Positions 1-7,241 of a stretch of DNA of 21,321 nucleotides are shown in pieces. Position 1 is the stretch's first letter. Every line of letters begins with the position of its first letter. Below the pieces are notes generated by a model. The model was given only the letters and a program-made list of their open reading frames with translations, was not told where the DNA came from and did not search any database. This DNA comes from CAZHFA01 sp964534945 (GTDB lineage Bacteria > Bdellovibrionota_C > UBA2361 > CAKMMH01), in NCBI GenBank assembly GCA_964534945.1, contig CAZHSB010000027.1, positions 1 through 21,321 of the forward strand, given 5' to 3'. A program made the position numbers and the translations under genes.

Positions 1-75
1 AGAAAGTGAGAAATAATTTCATATTTTTCGAGAAAATCGTTATATTTTTTAAAACATAAATTTTGTTAATGCCCC

Positions 76-372
76 TTAAAAAGTAACATTTTTAAAGCCT
101 ACAAAATCATTTTCCTTTGCATTTTCTGGTTTTTTTTGAAATTCCCAATGAATATTTTTCTTTATATTTTCTAAAATCTCTAAACATATATCTATATTAG
201 TGTTTGGAACAATAATGCAAATCAAGGAATTTTTTATATCTAATGTTCTAACTGTTGCAATTCCCTCATAAATTTCAAAGAAAGATTGCATCATTACAAC
301 TTTTTGTTGCGGAACTTTTAAGTAAATACATGACGTTACATTATCTAGTGCTTCAATATTTATTTTATCCAT
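76..372 (-). CDS. DUF4911-like small protein
   Basis: This 98-residue soluble protein has no signal peptide or membrane segment. Its centre reads as a short beta-alpha-beta unit: a YLKVP strand near residues 17-21, then an EIYEGIATVRTLD segment (33-45), then an ICIIVP strand (51-56) and a helix. This pattern matches what I recall of the DUF4911 family of small proteins from delta-proteobacteria and relatives; the assignment is from memory and the function of that family is unknown. The ATG at 372 is preceded by an AGAGAAG ribosome-binding-like stretch. The gene diverges from the kinase-like gene at 415 with only 42 bases between the two start codons, so their promoters must overlap or lie inside the coding regions. 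Nothing recognisable lies in bases 1-75. Confidence 0.6.
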   Translation of the reverse strand: MDKINIEALDNVTSCIYLKVPQQKVVMMQSFFEIYEGIATVRTLDIKNSLICIIVPNTNIDICLEILENIKKNIHWEFQKKPENAKENDFVGFKNVTF

Positions 373-414
373 AAAGGCTTCTCTTTTTTTGGAACATTAT
401 GTAAATTATTTAAG

Positions 415-1053
415 ATGAATAATTCACGTTATTTTTTACAATATCTTTTACGTGCTTTAGTCCATAAAGTAAAGACCCCTCTATCTATTTTACAAAATGA
501 CTTGGAATATTACAAAAGTCTTTATCATAATGATGAATTTGAAAAAACAAAAACAGCTGTAGAAAAAATAAATGATTTATTAGATAGCACTTATTTAACA
601 ATGGACAAGAGAGGATCTTTAAAAGAAGATCTAGATCTTTCAAAAATTAAAGAACTTGAAAGCTTCTGCATAATCACACCAGAAAATAAACCAATAGAAA
701 TTTTTGCAAGAAAAGTTGATGTCGTAAATTATTTTTATCTGCTACATTCCGTATTAAAGTCCTTAAACCTGATGATCGATGATAACGCTCCAATCCACTT
801 TGAGTTAAATGATAATCTTTTAAATAACATTACGACGTCATTTAAGCCGATAAAAGGAGATAAGACTTTTGATTCGTCTTCATTTTCATCTTTATGTTCA
901 TACATTAATATTCAAAATGATATAGATTCTATAGATGCAATATTATCAGATTTACTATTAGAAGATTTGGGATTTTCGTTAGTTTTAGAGAAAAAAGATG
1001 ATTTGATGCATCTAAAAATTTTATTGGACAATGTTTTTCGAAAGAAGTTTTAA
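415..1053 (+). CDS. Degenerate histidine-kinase-like phosphotransfer protein
   Basis: The 212-residue protein starts with a DHp-like helix carrying an H-box, VHKVKTPLSIL, with the candidate phospho-acceptor at His17. A second helix follows around residues 44-63. The C-terminal part (about 98-205) has the spacing of a HATPase fold: a helix at 102-121, a strand near 127-131 and a terminal GFSLVLEKKDD...LKILL region. However, I see no N-box asparagine and no DxGxG or GxGxG ATP-lid glycines. It also lacks sensor and membrane segments. The stop codon abuts the ATG of the NtrC-type regulator with no spacer, so the two are surely co-transcribed and probably coupled. By analogy with ChpT and Spo0B, dimeric phosphotransferases with degenerate ATPase domains, it may relay phosphate to the regulator rather than make it. 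A diverged active kinase is the alternative. Confidence 0.65.
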   Translation: MNNSRYFLQYLLRALVHKVKTPLSILQNDLEYYKSLYHNDEFEKTKTAVEKINDLLDSTYLTMDKRGSLKEDLDLSKIKELESFCIITPENKPIEIFARKVDVVNYFYLLHSVLKSLNLMIDDNAPIHFELNDNLLNNITTSFKPIKGDKTFDSSSFSSLCSYINIQNDIDSIDAILSDLLLEDLGFSLVLEKKDDLMHLKILLDNVFRKKF

Positions 1054-2430
1054 ATGGCAAAAAAATCTATTTTACTAGTTGATGACGATCAAGATTGTTT
1101 AGATAGTCTACAAAGAATTTTAAATATTAAAGGAATAAAAGAGAATATTTTTGTAGCAACAAATAAAGAAGAAAGTTTAAAAATATTTTTAAGAGAAAAA
1201 CCTTATGTGGTTATTTTAGATTTGGAATTAAATTTAGCAGAAGGTGTAGAAAGTGGTTATCAGCTATTAAAAACTTTTTTAAAAGAAGACAAAACCACAA
1301 AAATTATTGTTCTTACAGGACATGGAACTTCTGAATATGGAATAAAAGCTATAAAATATGGAGCTTCTAATTTTTTAAAAAAGCCTGCGGATCCTGATCA
1401 TCTTTTAGCACTTATTGAAGATGGAATTTCTCAATCATCACTTTTAAAAGAGCTTGAAAAATTAAAGGGAAAAGAAACAGACAAGGAACTTGAAAAATAT
1501 ATTATCGGAGAAAGCAATGAAATAAAAAAAGTTCGTGAAGAAATTTTATTTGCAGGGCAAACCAACCAACCAATTTTAATTAGTGGAGAGACTGGATCAG
1601 GAAAAAGTCTTGTGGCAAAGGCAATTCACTTGTTTGGAAAAAATCCTAAAAATCCATTTGTAAGTTATCAACCAAATTATTCATCTGATGATTTGACAAA
1701 CTCTGATTTGTTTGGGCATGAAAAGGGAGCTTTTACGGGTGCGGATAAAGACAAAGTAGGATTATTAGAACTATCTTGCAATGGTACATTTTTTCTTGAT
1801 GAAGTTTCATCTTTATCTTCTCATACACAAGCCTCTTTACTTACAGCATTACAAGAAAAAAAGATTAGAAGGATTGGGAGTACAAAAGAAATATCTATTA
1901 ACTTTCGTCTTATTTCTGCGACAAATGAAGATGTAGAACAAGCAATTAATGAAAAAAAATTAAGGCTTGATTTTTTTCATAGGATTGCACATTCAATGAT
2001 TTTTATTCCTCCCCTATCCAAAAGGTCAGAAGATATTTTGCCATTAAGTTTATTTTTTATAAATGAGCTTTCAAAAAAAGAAGATTTTTTTATTATTGAT
2101 ATTGATAAAAAAGCACTTTTAAAATTAAAAAATTATCCTTGGAAAGGAAATATTAGGGAGCTTCAAGCAGTAATCGAATCTGCGTCATATCGTGCAAATT
2201 ATAATAGAAGAAGAATAATAGAAGATGATGATATTATTTTAAATAACATGCAACACAGTCAAAATATTCAAAATAGCTCATTATCTTTTAGAGAAAAGGT
2301 TTTAAATTATAAGAAATCCCTCATAAAAGAAGCCTTAACCTTATCTAATAACAATCAAGCAAACGCCGCCAAAGCACTAGGAATCGACAGAACCACTTTA
2401 AGAAGGATTTTGGAAGAGGAGGAAAAGTAA
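1054..2430 (+). CDS. NtrC-family sigma-54-dependent response regulator
   Basis: This 458-residue protein has the full three-domain plan of enhancer-binding activators. The receiver domain (about 1-125) has the acidic pocket D10-D12, the phospho-acceptor D56, T88 and K110. The AAA+ domain (about 148-385) has Walker A GETGSGKS at 178-185, the sigma-54-contacting GAFTGA loop at 225-230 and Walker B FFLDE at 246-250. A Fis-type helix-turn-helix closes the protein (about 418-455, NNQANAAKALGIDRTTLRRI). It should therefore bind DNA and activate sigma-54 promoters when phosphorylated. The probable phosphate donor or docking partner is the His-box protein just upstream, whose gene abuts this one. An AAGAAG stretch before the ATG can serve as ribosome-binding site. 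I found no convincing -24/-12 promoter nearby, so its targets are unknown. Confidence 0.93.
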   Translation: MAKKSILLVDDDQDCLDSLQRILNIKGIKENIFVATNKEESLKIFLREKPYVVILDLELNLAEGVESGYQLLKTFLKEDKTTKIIVLTGHGTSEYGIKAIKYGASNFLKKPADPDHLLALIEDGISQSSLLKELEKLKGKETDKELEKYIIGESNEIKKVREEILFAGQTNQPILISGETGSGKSLVAKAIHLFGKNPKNPFVSYQPNYSSDDLTNSDLFGHEKGAFTGADKDKVGLLELSCNGTFFLDEVSSLSSHTQASLLTALQEKKIRRIGSTKEISINFRLISATNEDVEQAINEKKLRLDFFHRIAHSMIFIPPLSKRSEDILPLSLFFINELSKKEDFFIIDIDKKALLKLKNYPWKGNIRELQAVIESASYRANYNRRRIIEDDDIILNNMQHSQNIQNSSLSFREKVLNYKKSLIKEALTLSNNNQANAAKALGIDRTTLRRILEEEEK

Positions 2431-2440
2431 CCTACTTGCT

Positions 2441-2513
2441 CTTTTATAAAAGCATCATTGCTTTTGAAAAAAAACTAATGTACTTTTAATAAAAGAAACT
2501 TGGAAACTTTTAT
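2441..2513. repeat. Cluster of CTTTT/AAAAG palindromes upstream of the R-M cassette
   Basis: The 107-base gap between the NtrC-type gene and the methylase contains a nest of related inverted repeats. There is a CTTTTATAAAAG palindrome (2441-2452), an AAAAGCA/TGCTTTT hairpin (2448-2454 with 2459-2465) and an ATAAAAG/CTTTTAT pair (2489-2495 with 2507-2513). The last encloses a direct repeat of GAAACTT (2495-2501 and 2503-2509). No clear U-tract follows any stem, so a terminator role is doubtful. They could be operator sites for the R-M cassette or simply AT-rich coincidence. Confidence 0.35.
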
Positions 2514-2526
2514 GCTTATTTATACG
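2500..2526 (+). promoter_or_regulatory. Possible promoter for the R-M cassette
   Basis: A TTGGAA box (2500-2505) lies 15 bases before a TATACG box (2521-2526). The spacing is short of the ideal 17 and the match is weak. If it is used, transcription would begin only a few bases before the methylase ATG at 2538, and no Shine-Dalgarno sequence precedes that ATG. A leaderless mRNA is therefore possible. Confidence 0.25.
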
Positions 2527-2537
2527 TTAATATCAGT

Positions 2538-3338
2538 ATGATAAAAAAATATTATGATAAAGATAATTTTAAATTATTCTTGGGGGATTGCGTTGAGATT
2601 TTAAAAAAAGCAACTCCTAATTCTATTGATATGATTTTTGCCGATCCTCCATACAAACTCTCTAATGGCGGTTTTACATGCCAAAATGGAAAAGCTGTTT
2701 CTGTGAATAAAGGAAAATGGGACGAAAGTAAAGGGCTAGAAGACGATTTTGAATTTCACACTCTCTGGATTAATGCTTGTCGTAATGTACTAAAATCAAA
2801 TGGGACAATATGGATTTCTGGCACTTACCATTCAATCTACGCCTGTGGCTTTGCCTTGCAGAAAGCAGGTTTTAAAATTTTAAACGACATTTGTTGGTTT
2901 AAGCCAAATGCTTCTCCTAATTTAAGTTGCAGATATTTTACAGCAAGCCATGAAACAATTTTATGGGCAATAAAAGATAAAAACGAAAAACACATTTTTA
3001 ATTACGATTTAATGAGAACAGGTGATTGGAATGAAGATTTTTTAAAAAATAAAAATAAACAAATGCGTTCCGTTTGGGCAATTGGAACAACTAAGCCTTA
3101 TGAAAAAAGCTTTGGAAAACATCCCACTCAAAAACCAATTGAATTATTAAGACGTATTGTCCTTTCTTCAACGAATAAAGGTGATCTCATATTAGATCCT
3201 TTTACAGGGAGTTCTACTACAGGAATAATAGCAACACAACTTGAACGTAAATTTATAGGAATTGATACTGAAAGGGAATTTCTAGATTTATCAATAAAAA
3301 GATATAACGAACAAATATTTCAAGAAAAGGCTATTTAA
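2538..3338 (+). CDS. dpnA: DpnA-like adenine-N6 DNA methyltransferase (GATC)
   Basis: This 266-residue beta-class methyltransferase should methylate adenine in GATC using S-adenosylmethionine. The catalytic DPPY motif is at residues 36-39, and the SAM-binding motif DPFTGSSTTG comes late (220-229), the order typical of the N6_N4_Mtase family. Further landmarks are the stretch ASPNLSCRYFT (125-135) and HPTQKP (195-200). The whole protein resembles DpnA of the pneumococcal DpnII system, which also methylates single-stranded DNA and protects incoming plasmid DNA during transformation; that role is known for pneumococcus and only inferred here. The stop codon overlaps the start of the Dam-like gene by one base (TAATG), indicating translational coupling. 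No Shine-Dalgarno is visible before the ATG. Confidence 0.9.
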   Translation: MIKKYYDKDNFKLFLGDCVEILKKATPNSIDMIFADPPYKLSNGGFTCQNGKAVSVNKGKWDESKGLEDDFEFHTLWINACRNVLKSNGTIWISGTYHSIYACGFALQKAGFKILNDICWFKPNASPNLSCRYFTASHETILWAIKDKNEKHIFNYDLMRTGDWNEDFLKNKNKQMRSVWAIGTTKPYEKSFGKHPTQKPIELLRRIVLSSTNKGDLILDPFTGSSTTGIIATQLERKFIGIDTEREFLDLSIKRYNEQIFQEKAI

Positions 3339-4177
3339 TGGGAACGGCTTTTAAAAAAAATTATAAACAGACATACCCGATAATAAAATGGGCAGGAGGA
3401 AAACGACAACTCCTTTGCGAATTATTAAATAATATGCCTTCCGTATACAATAAATATTTTGAACCATTTATTGGAGGTGGTGCTTTATTTTTCGAAATAC
3501 ACCCTCAAAATGGATATATCTTAGATATAAATGAAGAATTAATTAATCTTTATTTAATAGTAAAAAACTATGTCGAAGAATTAATAGAAGATTTAAAACA
3601 TCATATAAATTCAAAAGAATATTTTTTATATATTAGAAATCTTGATAGAACCATAGAATATAAAAAATTATCAAACATTCAGCGTGCAAGTCGCCTTATG
3701 TATTTAAACAGAACATGTTTTAATGGACTTTACAGAGTAAATTCTAAAGGAGAATTTAATGTTCCTTTTGGAAAATATAAAAATCCAAGAATTATTGATA
3801 AAGATAATCTTATAAATTGTTCAAATTTATTACAAAATACTATTATAAAAAATGCAGATTTTTCAAAAATATTAAATGATGTTAAAAAAGGAGATTTTGT
3901 TTATCTTGATCCTCCTTATGCTCCATTAAATAAGACTTCAAGTTTTACCTCATACACAAAAGACGGATTTAATCTTGATATGCAAGAAAAATTAAAATTA
4001 TTTTGTGATGAATTAACCTCAAAAGAAGTACTCTTTATGCTTTCAAATTCAGATACTCCAATAATAAATGACTTATATAAAAATTATGAGATAAAAAAAA
4101 TATTCGCTTCCCGTGCTATTAACTCAAAAAGTAATGGACGAGGAAAAATCACTGAAATTTTAGTAAAAAATTATTAA
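3338..4177 (+). CDS. dpnM: DpnM/Dam-type adenine-N6 methyltransferase (GATC)
   Basis: The 279-residue protein is an alpha-class Dam-type methylase of usual length. Conserved features in order are the KWAGGKR motif (17-23), the SAM-binding FEPFIGGGALF motif (41-51), the RTCFNGLYRVN segment (125-135) and the catalytic DPPY motif (191-194). It should methylate double-stranded GATC and is the main protector of host DNA against the endonuclease encoded next. Its ATG overlaps the preceding stop codon by one base, and the endonuclease starts five bases after its own stop, so the three genes form one operon with both methylases translated first. A role as a solitary housekeeping Dam is unlikely given the adjacent nuclease. 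Confidence 0.93.
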   Translation: MGTAFKKNYKQTYPIIKWAGGKRQLLCELLNNMPSVYNKYFEPFIGGGALFFEIHPQNGYILDINEELINLYLIVKNYVEELIEDLKHHINSKEYFLYIRNLDRTIEYKKLSNIQRASRLMYLNRTCFNGLYRVNSKGEFNVPFGKYKNPRIIDKDNLINCSNLLQNTIIKNADFSKILNDVKKGDFVYLDPPYAPLNKTSSFTSYTKDGFNLDMQEKLKLFCDELTSKEVLFMLSNSDTPIINDLYKNYEIKKIFASRAINSKSNGRGKITEILVKNY

Positions 4178-4182
4178 AAAAT

Positions 4183-5094
4183 ATGAAATATTTAAATTGC
4201 TATAATAAACTTTTAGGCTGTAAAAACAAACAAGAAGTGTTTGATTACTTAATTAATAATTTAAAACCCTCAGATAATTTATGGTCTTATTTTGTGAACT
4301 GGGAAAAAGTTTATTCTAATGTAAATAAAATTGAAATACTATTAAATCTTTTAAACTATTTAATTGGAAAAAAAGATTTTGATCGCGAATTTAAAATACT
4401 CTTAAAAGAACAACCTAAAATTATATCTATCCTACCAATGCTTATAGCAAGTCGTGAACAAAAATTTAACATTTTAATTGATTACGAAAACAAATCTTTA
4501 GAATATATAAATTACGATTTTTCTATAAAGGATCCTAATGACAACGATATTGAAAAATATTTATGTTTTATTAAAGAAAGTGGATTTAAAAATTTAATTT
4601 GTGATGGAAAAATAAAATCTTTAGTTGATTATATGATTGGAGTAGAAACAGGAATTGATAGTAATGGAAGAAAAAACCGTAGTGGACATTCAATGGAAAA
4701 TATCGTTGAAGTTTTTATTAAAGATACTTGCCAAAAAAAAGGATACTCATATTTAAAAGAAGCCAATAATAAAAAAATTGAATCTGAATTTAAAATCATA
4801 GTTCCTGTAGATAAATCTTCTAGACGTTATGATTATATTATAAAAACCGAGAAAGAACTTATAATTTTTGAAGTAAATTTTTATGGTTCTTCAGGTTCAA
4901 AACTAAAATCGACAGCAGGAGAATACAAAAATTTATATGATGTATTATCAAAAAATAATTTTAAATTTATTTGGATAACAGATGGATTTGGCTGGAAGAC
5001 AACTTCAAAACCATTAGAAGAAACTTTTAACCATAATGATTATTTAATTTCTTTAGCAATGTTAGAAAAAGGGATTTTAAACGAACTTATTTAA
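4183..5094 (+). CDS. dpnB: DpnII-like type II restriction endonuclease (GATC)
   Basis: This 303-residue protein matches the DpnII/MboI-type endonuclease family, which cuts unmethylated GATC. The strongest marker is the VETGIDSNGRKNRSG segment (154-168), a hallmark of the family. The nuclease core follows: RRYDYII with D217, then the strand IIFEVN with E230, then YGSSGSK ending at K240, consistent with a PD-(D/E)xK fold in which Asn replaces the usual Lys after the second acidic residue. The ATG comes five bases after the methylase stop and has no obvious Shine-Dalgarno, which could keep nuclease translation low and dependent on the upstream genes. The gene is intact and converges on pssA with 14 bases between stop codons; I see no terminator there. 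Confidence 0.92.
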   Translation: MKYLNCYNKLLGCKNKQEVFDYLINNLKPSDNLWSYFVNWEKVYSNVNKIEILLNLLNYLIGKKDFDREFKILLKEQPKIISILPMLIASREQKFNILIDYENKSLEYINYDFSIKDPNDNDIEKYLCFIKESGFKNLICDGKIKSLVDYMIGVETGIDSNGRKNRSGHSMENIVEVFIKDTCQKKGYSYLKEANNKKIESEFKIIVPVDKSSRRYDYIIKTEKELIIFEVNFYGSSGSKLKSTAGEYKNLYDVLSKNNFKFIWITDGFGWKTTSKPLEETFNHNDYLISLAMLEKGILNELI

Positions 5095-5108
5095 AATACA
5101 ATGTTATT

Positions 5109-5613
5109 CTAAGCTTCACTTTTATTTTCTATTGTTTCTCTCTTCATTTTCCTCTTTTCCATATATGTAATTATTGGACCACTGGCACAGTAGACAACTG
5201 AGATTAAAATGAATCCTTCTTTAGGATAACACCATAAAAGTCCTAAAAAAATCGCTATAAAAATTCTTCCATACATTCTTAACTTTGACATCTTTAAAAG
5301 TTTAATGCTTAAAAATTTATAATTTGAAACCATTAAAAATGCCACATAACAAACCACAATTGATGCTACAACCGCCCAAACATATGTAGGTTCAACTTTT
5401 NNNNNNNNNNNNNNNNNNNNNNNNNNNNNNNNNNNNNNNNNNNNNNNNNNNNNNNNNNNNNNNNNNNNNNNNNNNNNNNNNNNNNNNNNNNNNNNNNNNN
5501 AAAAAACCACAAAACATATTTCCGACAGTAACTAAATTAGGCAAGATATATCGATTACGATACATTCTTTCTCTAAAACGAATTTTTTTTAAAAGTGGTC
5601 GATTTTTGATCAT
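5109..5613 (-). CDS. pssA: Phosphatidylserine synthase, interrupted by an assembly gap
   Basis: This gene should encode the CDP-diacylglycerol:serine O-phosphatidyltransferase of phospholipid synthesis. The first 37 residues are present (5613 down to 5501) and contain the diagnostic RYILPNLVTVGNMFCGF stretch that leads into the first membrane helix. The C-terminal part of about 98 residues (5400 down to 5109) shows membrane helices and a basic tail. The CDP-alcohol phosphatidyltransferase signature (DGxxAR...GxxxDxxxD) would lie in the missing part. The two halves are in different frames across the 100 Ns, so the gap length is arbitrary; family lengths suggest that clearly more than 100 bases are missing. 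A GGAG eight bases before the ATG fixes the start. It may be the last gene of the long minus-strand operon, 69 bases downstream of its neighbour. Confidence 0.85.
5401..5500. other. Scaffold gap of 100 N (true gap in pssA)
   Basis: Exactly 100 undetermined bases, a conventional placeholder length. The flanking sequences share no overlap, and the reading frames on the two sides do not match, so real sequence is missing here. The lost part should hold the catalytic motif of pssA. Confidence 0.97.
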
Positions 5614-5682
5614 TATAAATGCTCCAAGATTAAAACTTGTAAAAACATGATGTTGAAAGATTATACTATATGTAATTTTATT

Positions 5683-6387
5683 TTAAAACAATGAAGTAAT
5701 TATTCCCCACCAATCATTTAACAAAAAATCTAGCCTCTCAACCAAAATTGAAATTCTTGCCATAACCGTCGAGCCAAAAAATGCACCAAAACATATCATC
5801 ATAAGATATCTTCCTGTTTTTGAAAGACCTTTTGAAAATTTTGAATCTTGTTTTATTGTAAAGAAAAAATAATATAAAACAGAAATTAACGTTACTACAA
5901 AAACAATGTTCTCAAAACTTTTGAAATAATCCAACATACCATTCGAGAAAACAACTAATGGCTTAAAACTACTTATGATTTGGGGCATTGCCTGATTAAA
6001 AAATCCTTGAAAAGCTAATCCCCCACTTGCTCCAAGCGAAATTCCTATCACCAATTTTGCAAGCCATGAATATTTTTTTGAATAAATAAAATAATACAAT
6101 AACCCCAAGAAAATTGGAATTAACAATAACAAAAGTTGATAGTCATATTCTTTTGATAGCGAACCATCTGGATATACAACAATATCAAGTCCAAATAATG
6201 GATAAAAAACTTTAGGCCATAAAAAATTTTTGATTACAAGAACAATTCCAAGTGCTGTCGATATTCCAATAAAAATATGTTCAAAAAAACGATAAAAAAC
6301 ATTTTCTTTGATTAAAAAAGAAAAGATTGCAAGCGTACAAATGCCTGCCATAAATGTTGTTAGTGTGTCTAAAGAGTTAAGTGTCAT
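5683..6387 (-). CDS. Conserved polytopic membrane protein, gene 5 of the DUF6754 operon
   Basis: The 234-residue protein is strongly hydrophobic, with about six predicted helices (roughly 12-26, 38-53, 84-101, 109-128, 158-177, 192-212) and no enzymatic motif I recognise. Landmarks are FYRFFEHIFIGIS (31-43), YYFFFTIKQ (172-180) and, near the end, LMMICFGAFFGSTVMARIS (195-213) followed by FLLNDWW. I recall very similar 'FGxxFGxTVMARISL' endings in uncharacterised membrane proteins that sit beside DUF6754 genes in other phyla; this is memory, not a search. Its ATG overlaps the previous gene's stop (ATGA), showing coupled translation. It probably forms part of an inner-membrane complex with the other operon products. 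Function unknown. Confidence 0.75.
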   Translation of the reverse strand: MTLNSLDTLTTFMAGICTLAIFSFLIKENVFYRFFEHIFIGISTALGIVLVIKNFLWPKVFYPLFGLDIVVYPDGSLSKEYDYQLLLLLIPIFLGLLYYFIYSKKYSWLAKLVIGISLGASGGLAFQGFFNQAMPQIISSFKPLVVFSNGMLDYFKSFENIVFVVTLISVLYYFFFTIKQDSKFSKGLSKTGRYLMMICFGAFFGSTVMARISILVERLDFLLNDWWGIITSLF

Positions 6388-7241
6388 TTTTTTGCTTTCT
6401 TTTTAAATTTTTTAAAATTTATATTTCCTAATATTATCAAAAAAACTATTAAAAGCTGTGCTATTCCGACGCCTGTATTTAATACAGAAACTTCATGATC
6501 GTCCCTTGTCTTGTACTCTCTATTCAAAAGTTCTTCATACCAACTAGCTCCTGCAATACCACCTAGAAGTCCTGCAATTTGTCCAGAATCTAGATAAATA
6601 TGAGATTCTGGAATAGTGATTGATGTGCATCCATGTCCAAAAACAGGACTATAATCTTTGCTTTTAAAAAATTGTAAGTACGTATCAAGGACTCCCACAA
6701 GACCTGTAAATTCAGCAAGAAAATTGATATCATTAATAGTTCTTAACGTAGAAAATCTTGGAAAATCTGTTAAATCATTTCCCTTAGAGTCTTTAGCAAA
6801 TAATTTTAATAGATTCTTAGACTTTGGAATTGCTTGTAAAAGAAGTCCCGCGCCAGGACGATATCCTAAATTTATCCAATCTTCTCCATACTTCCATTTT
6901 TTATTTGGATATTCTTTTGATAATTTCTTTGCTACTTCATAAGGCAATGATTCTAAAATCGGCTCCGACAAAATATACATTGAAAAAATTATTACAGGAA
7001 TTCTTTTTCTCATTAAATGTTCTAAAACTACTTTTGCTTGGAATTCATTCTCAGCCCTTGATTGAGGGCCAAAATCAATTGCCACAAAAGCAAATCCTGT
7101 ATCATCTAACTTTTTAACTTCACTAAAAAATTCATCTGCTGAAGATGACGGCGCAGGTTTCACTGAATAACCCAAAATAAGAGGTAAACTTAAAGATAAG
7201 ATTAAAAATAGGTAGATAAATTTTCTATAACTTGTATTCAT
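6384..7241 (-). CDS. Membrane-anchored extracytoplasmic protein, gene 4 of the DUF6754 operon
   Basis: The 285-residue protein has an N-terminal signal or anchor helix (about 8-24) and a C-terminal membrane helix (about 254-272) followed by a very basic tail (KKFKKKAKK), which should stay in the cytoplasm. Residues 25-253 would therefore face the periplasm. That domain has a Rossmann-like start, FAFVAIDFGPQSRAENEFQA (50-69), then a conserved-looking YGEDWINLGYRPG (118-130) and a glycine-rich YLDSGQIAGLLGGIAGASWYE (216-236). I recall similar 'GxDxxNLGYxPG' and 'SGQxxGLLGGxxGAxxYE' motifs in proteins of this operon type elsewhere, but know of no assigned function. Its ATG directly abuts the previous stop codon (TAG-ATG). 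Confidence 0.75.
   Translation of the reverse strand: MNTSYRKFIYLFLILSLSLPLILGYSVKPAPSSSADEFFSEVKKLDDTGFAFVAIDFGPQSRAENEFQAKVVLEHLMRKRIPVIIFSMYILSEPILESLPYEVAKKLSKEYPNKKWKYGEDWINLGYRPGAGLLLQAIPKSKNLLKLFAKDSKGNDLTDFPRFSTLRTINDINFLAEFTGLVGVLDTYLQFFKSKDYSPVFGHGCTSITIPESHIYLDSGQIAGLLGGIAGASWYEELLNREYKTRDDHEVSVLNTGVGIAQLLIVFLIILGNINFKKFKKKAKK

Noticed and set aside
397..414. Possible sigma-54 promoter (TTGGAAC...GT) before the kinase-like gene
   Set aside because: The spacing between the GG and the downstream GT is eight bases rather than ten, and the -12 GC is missing.
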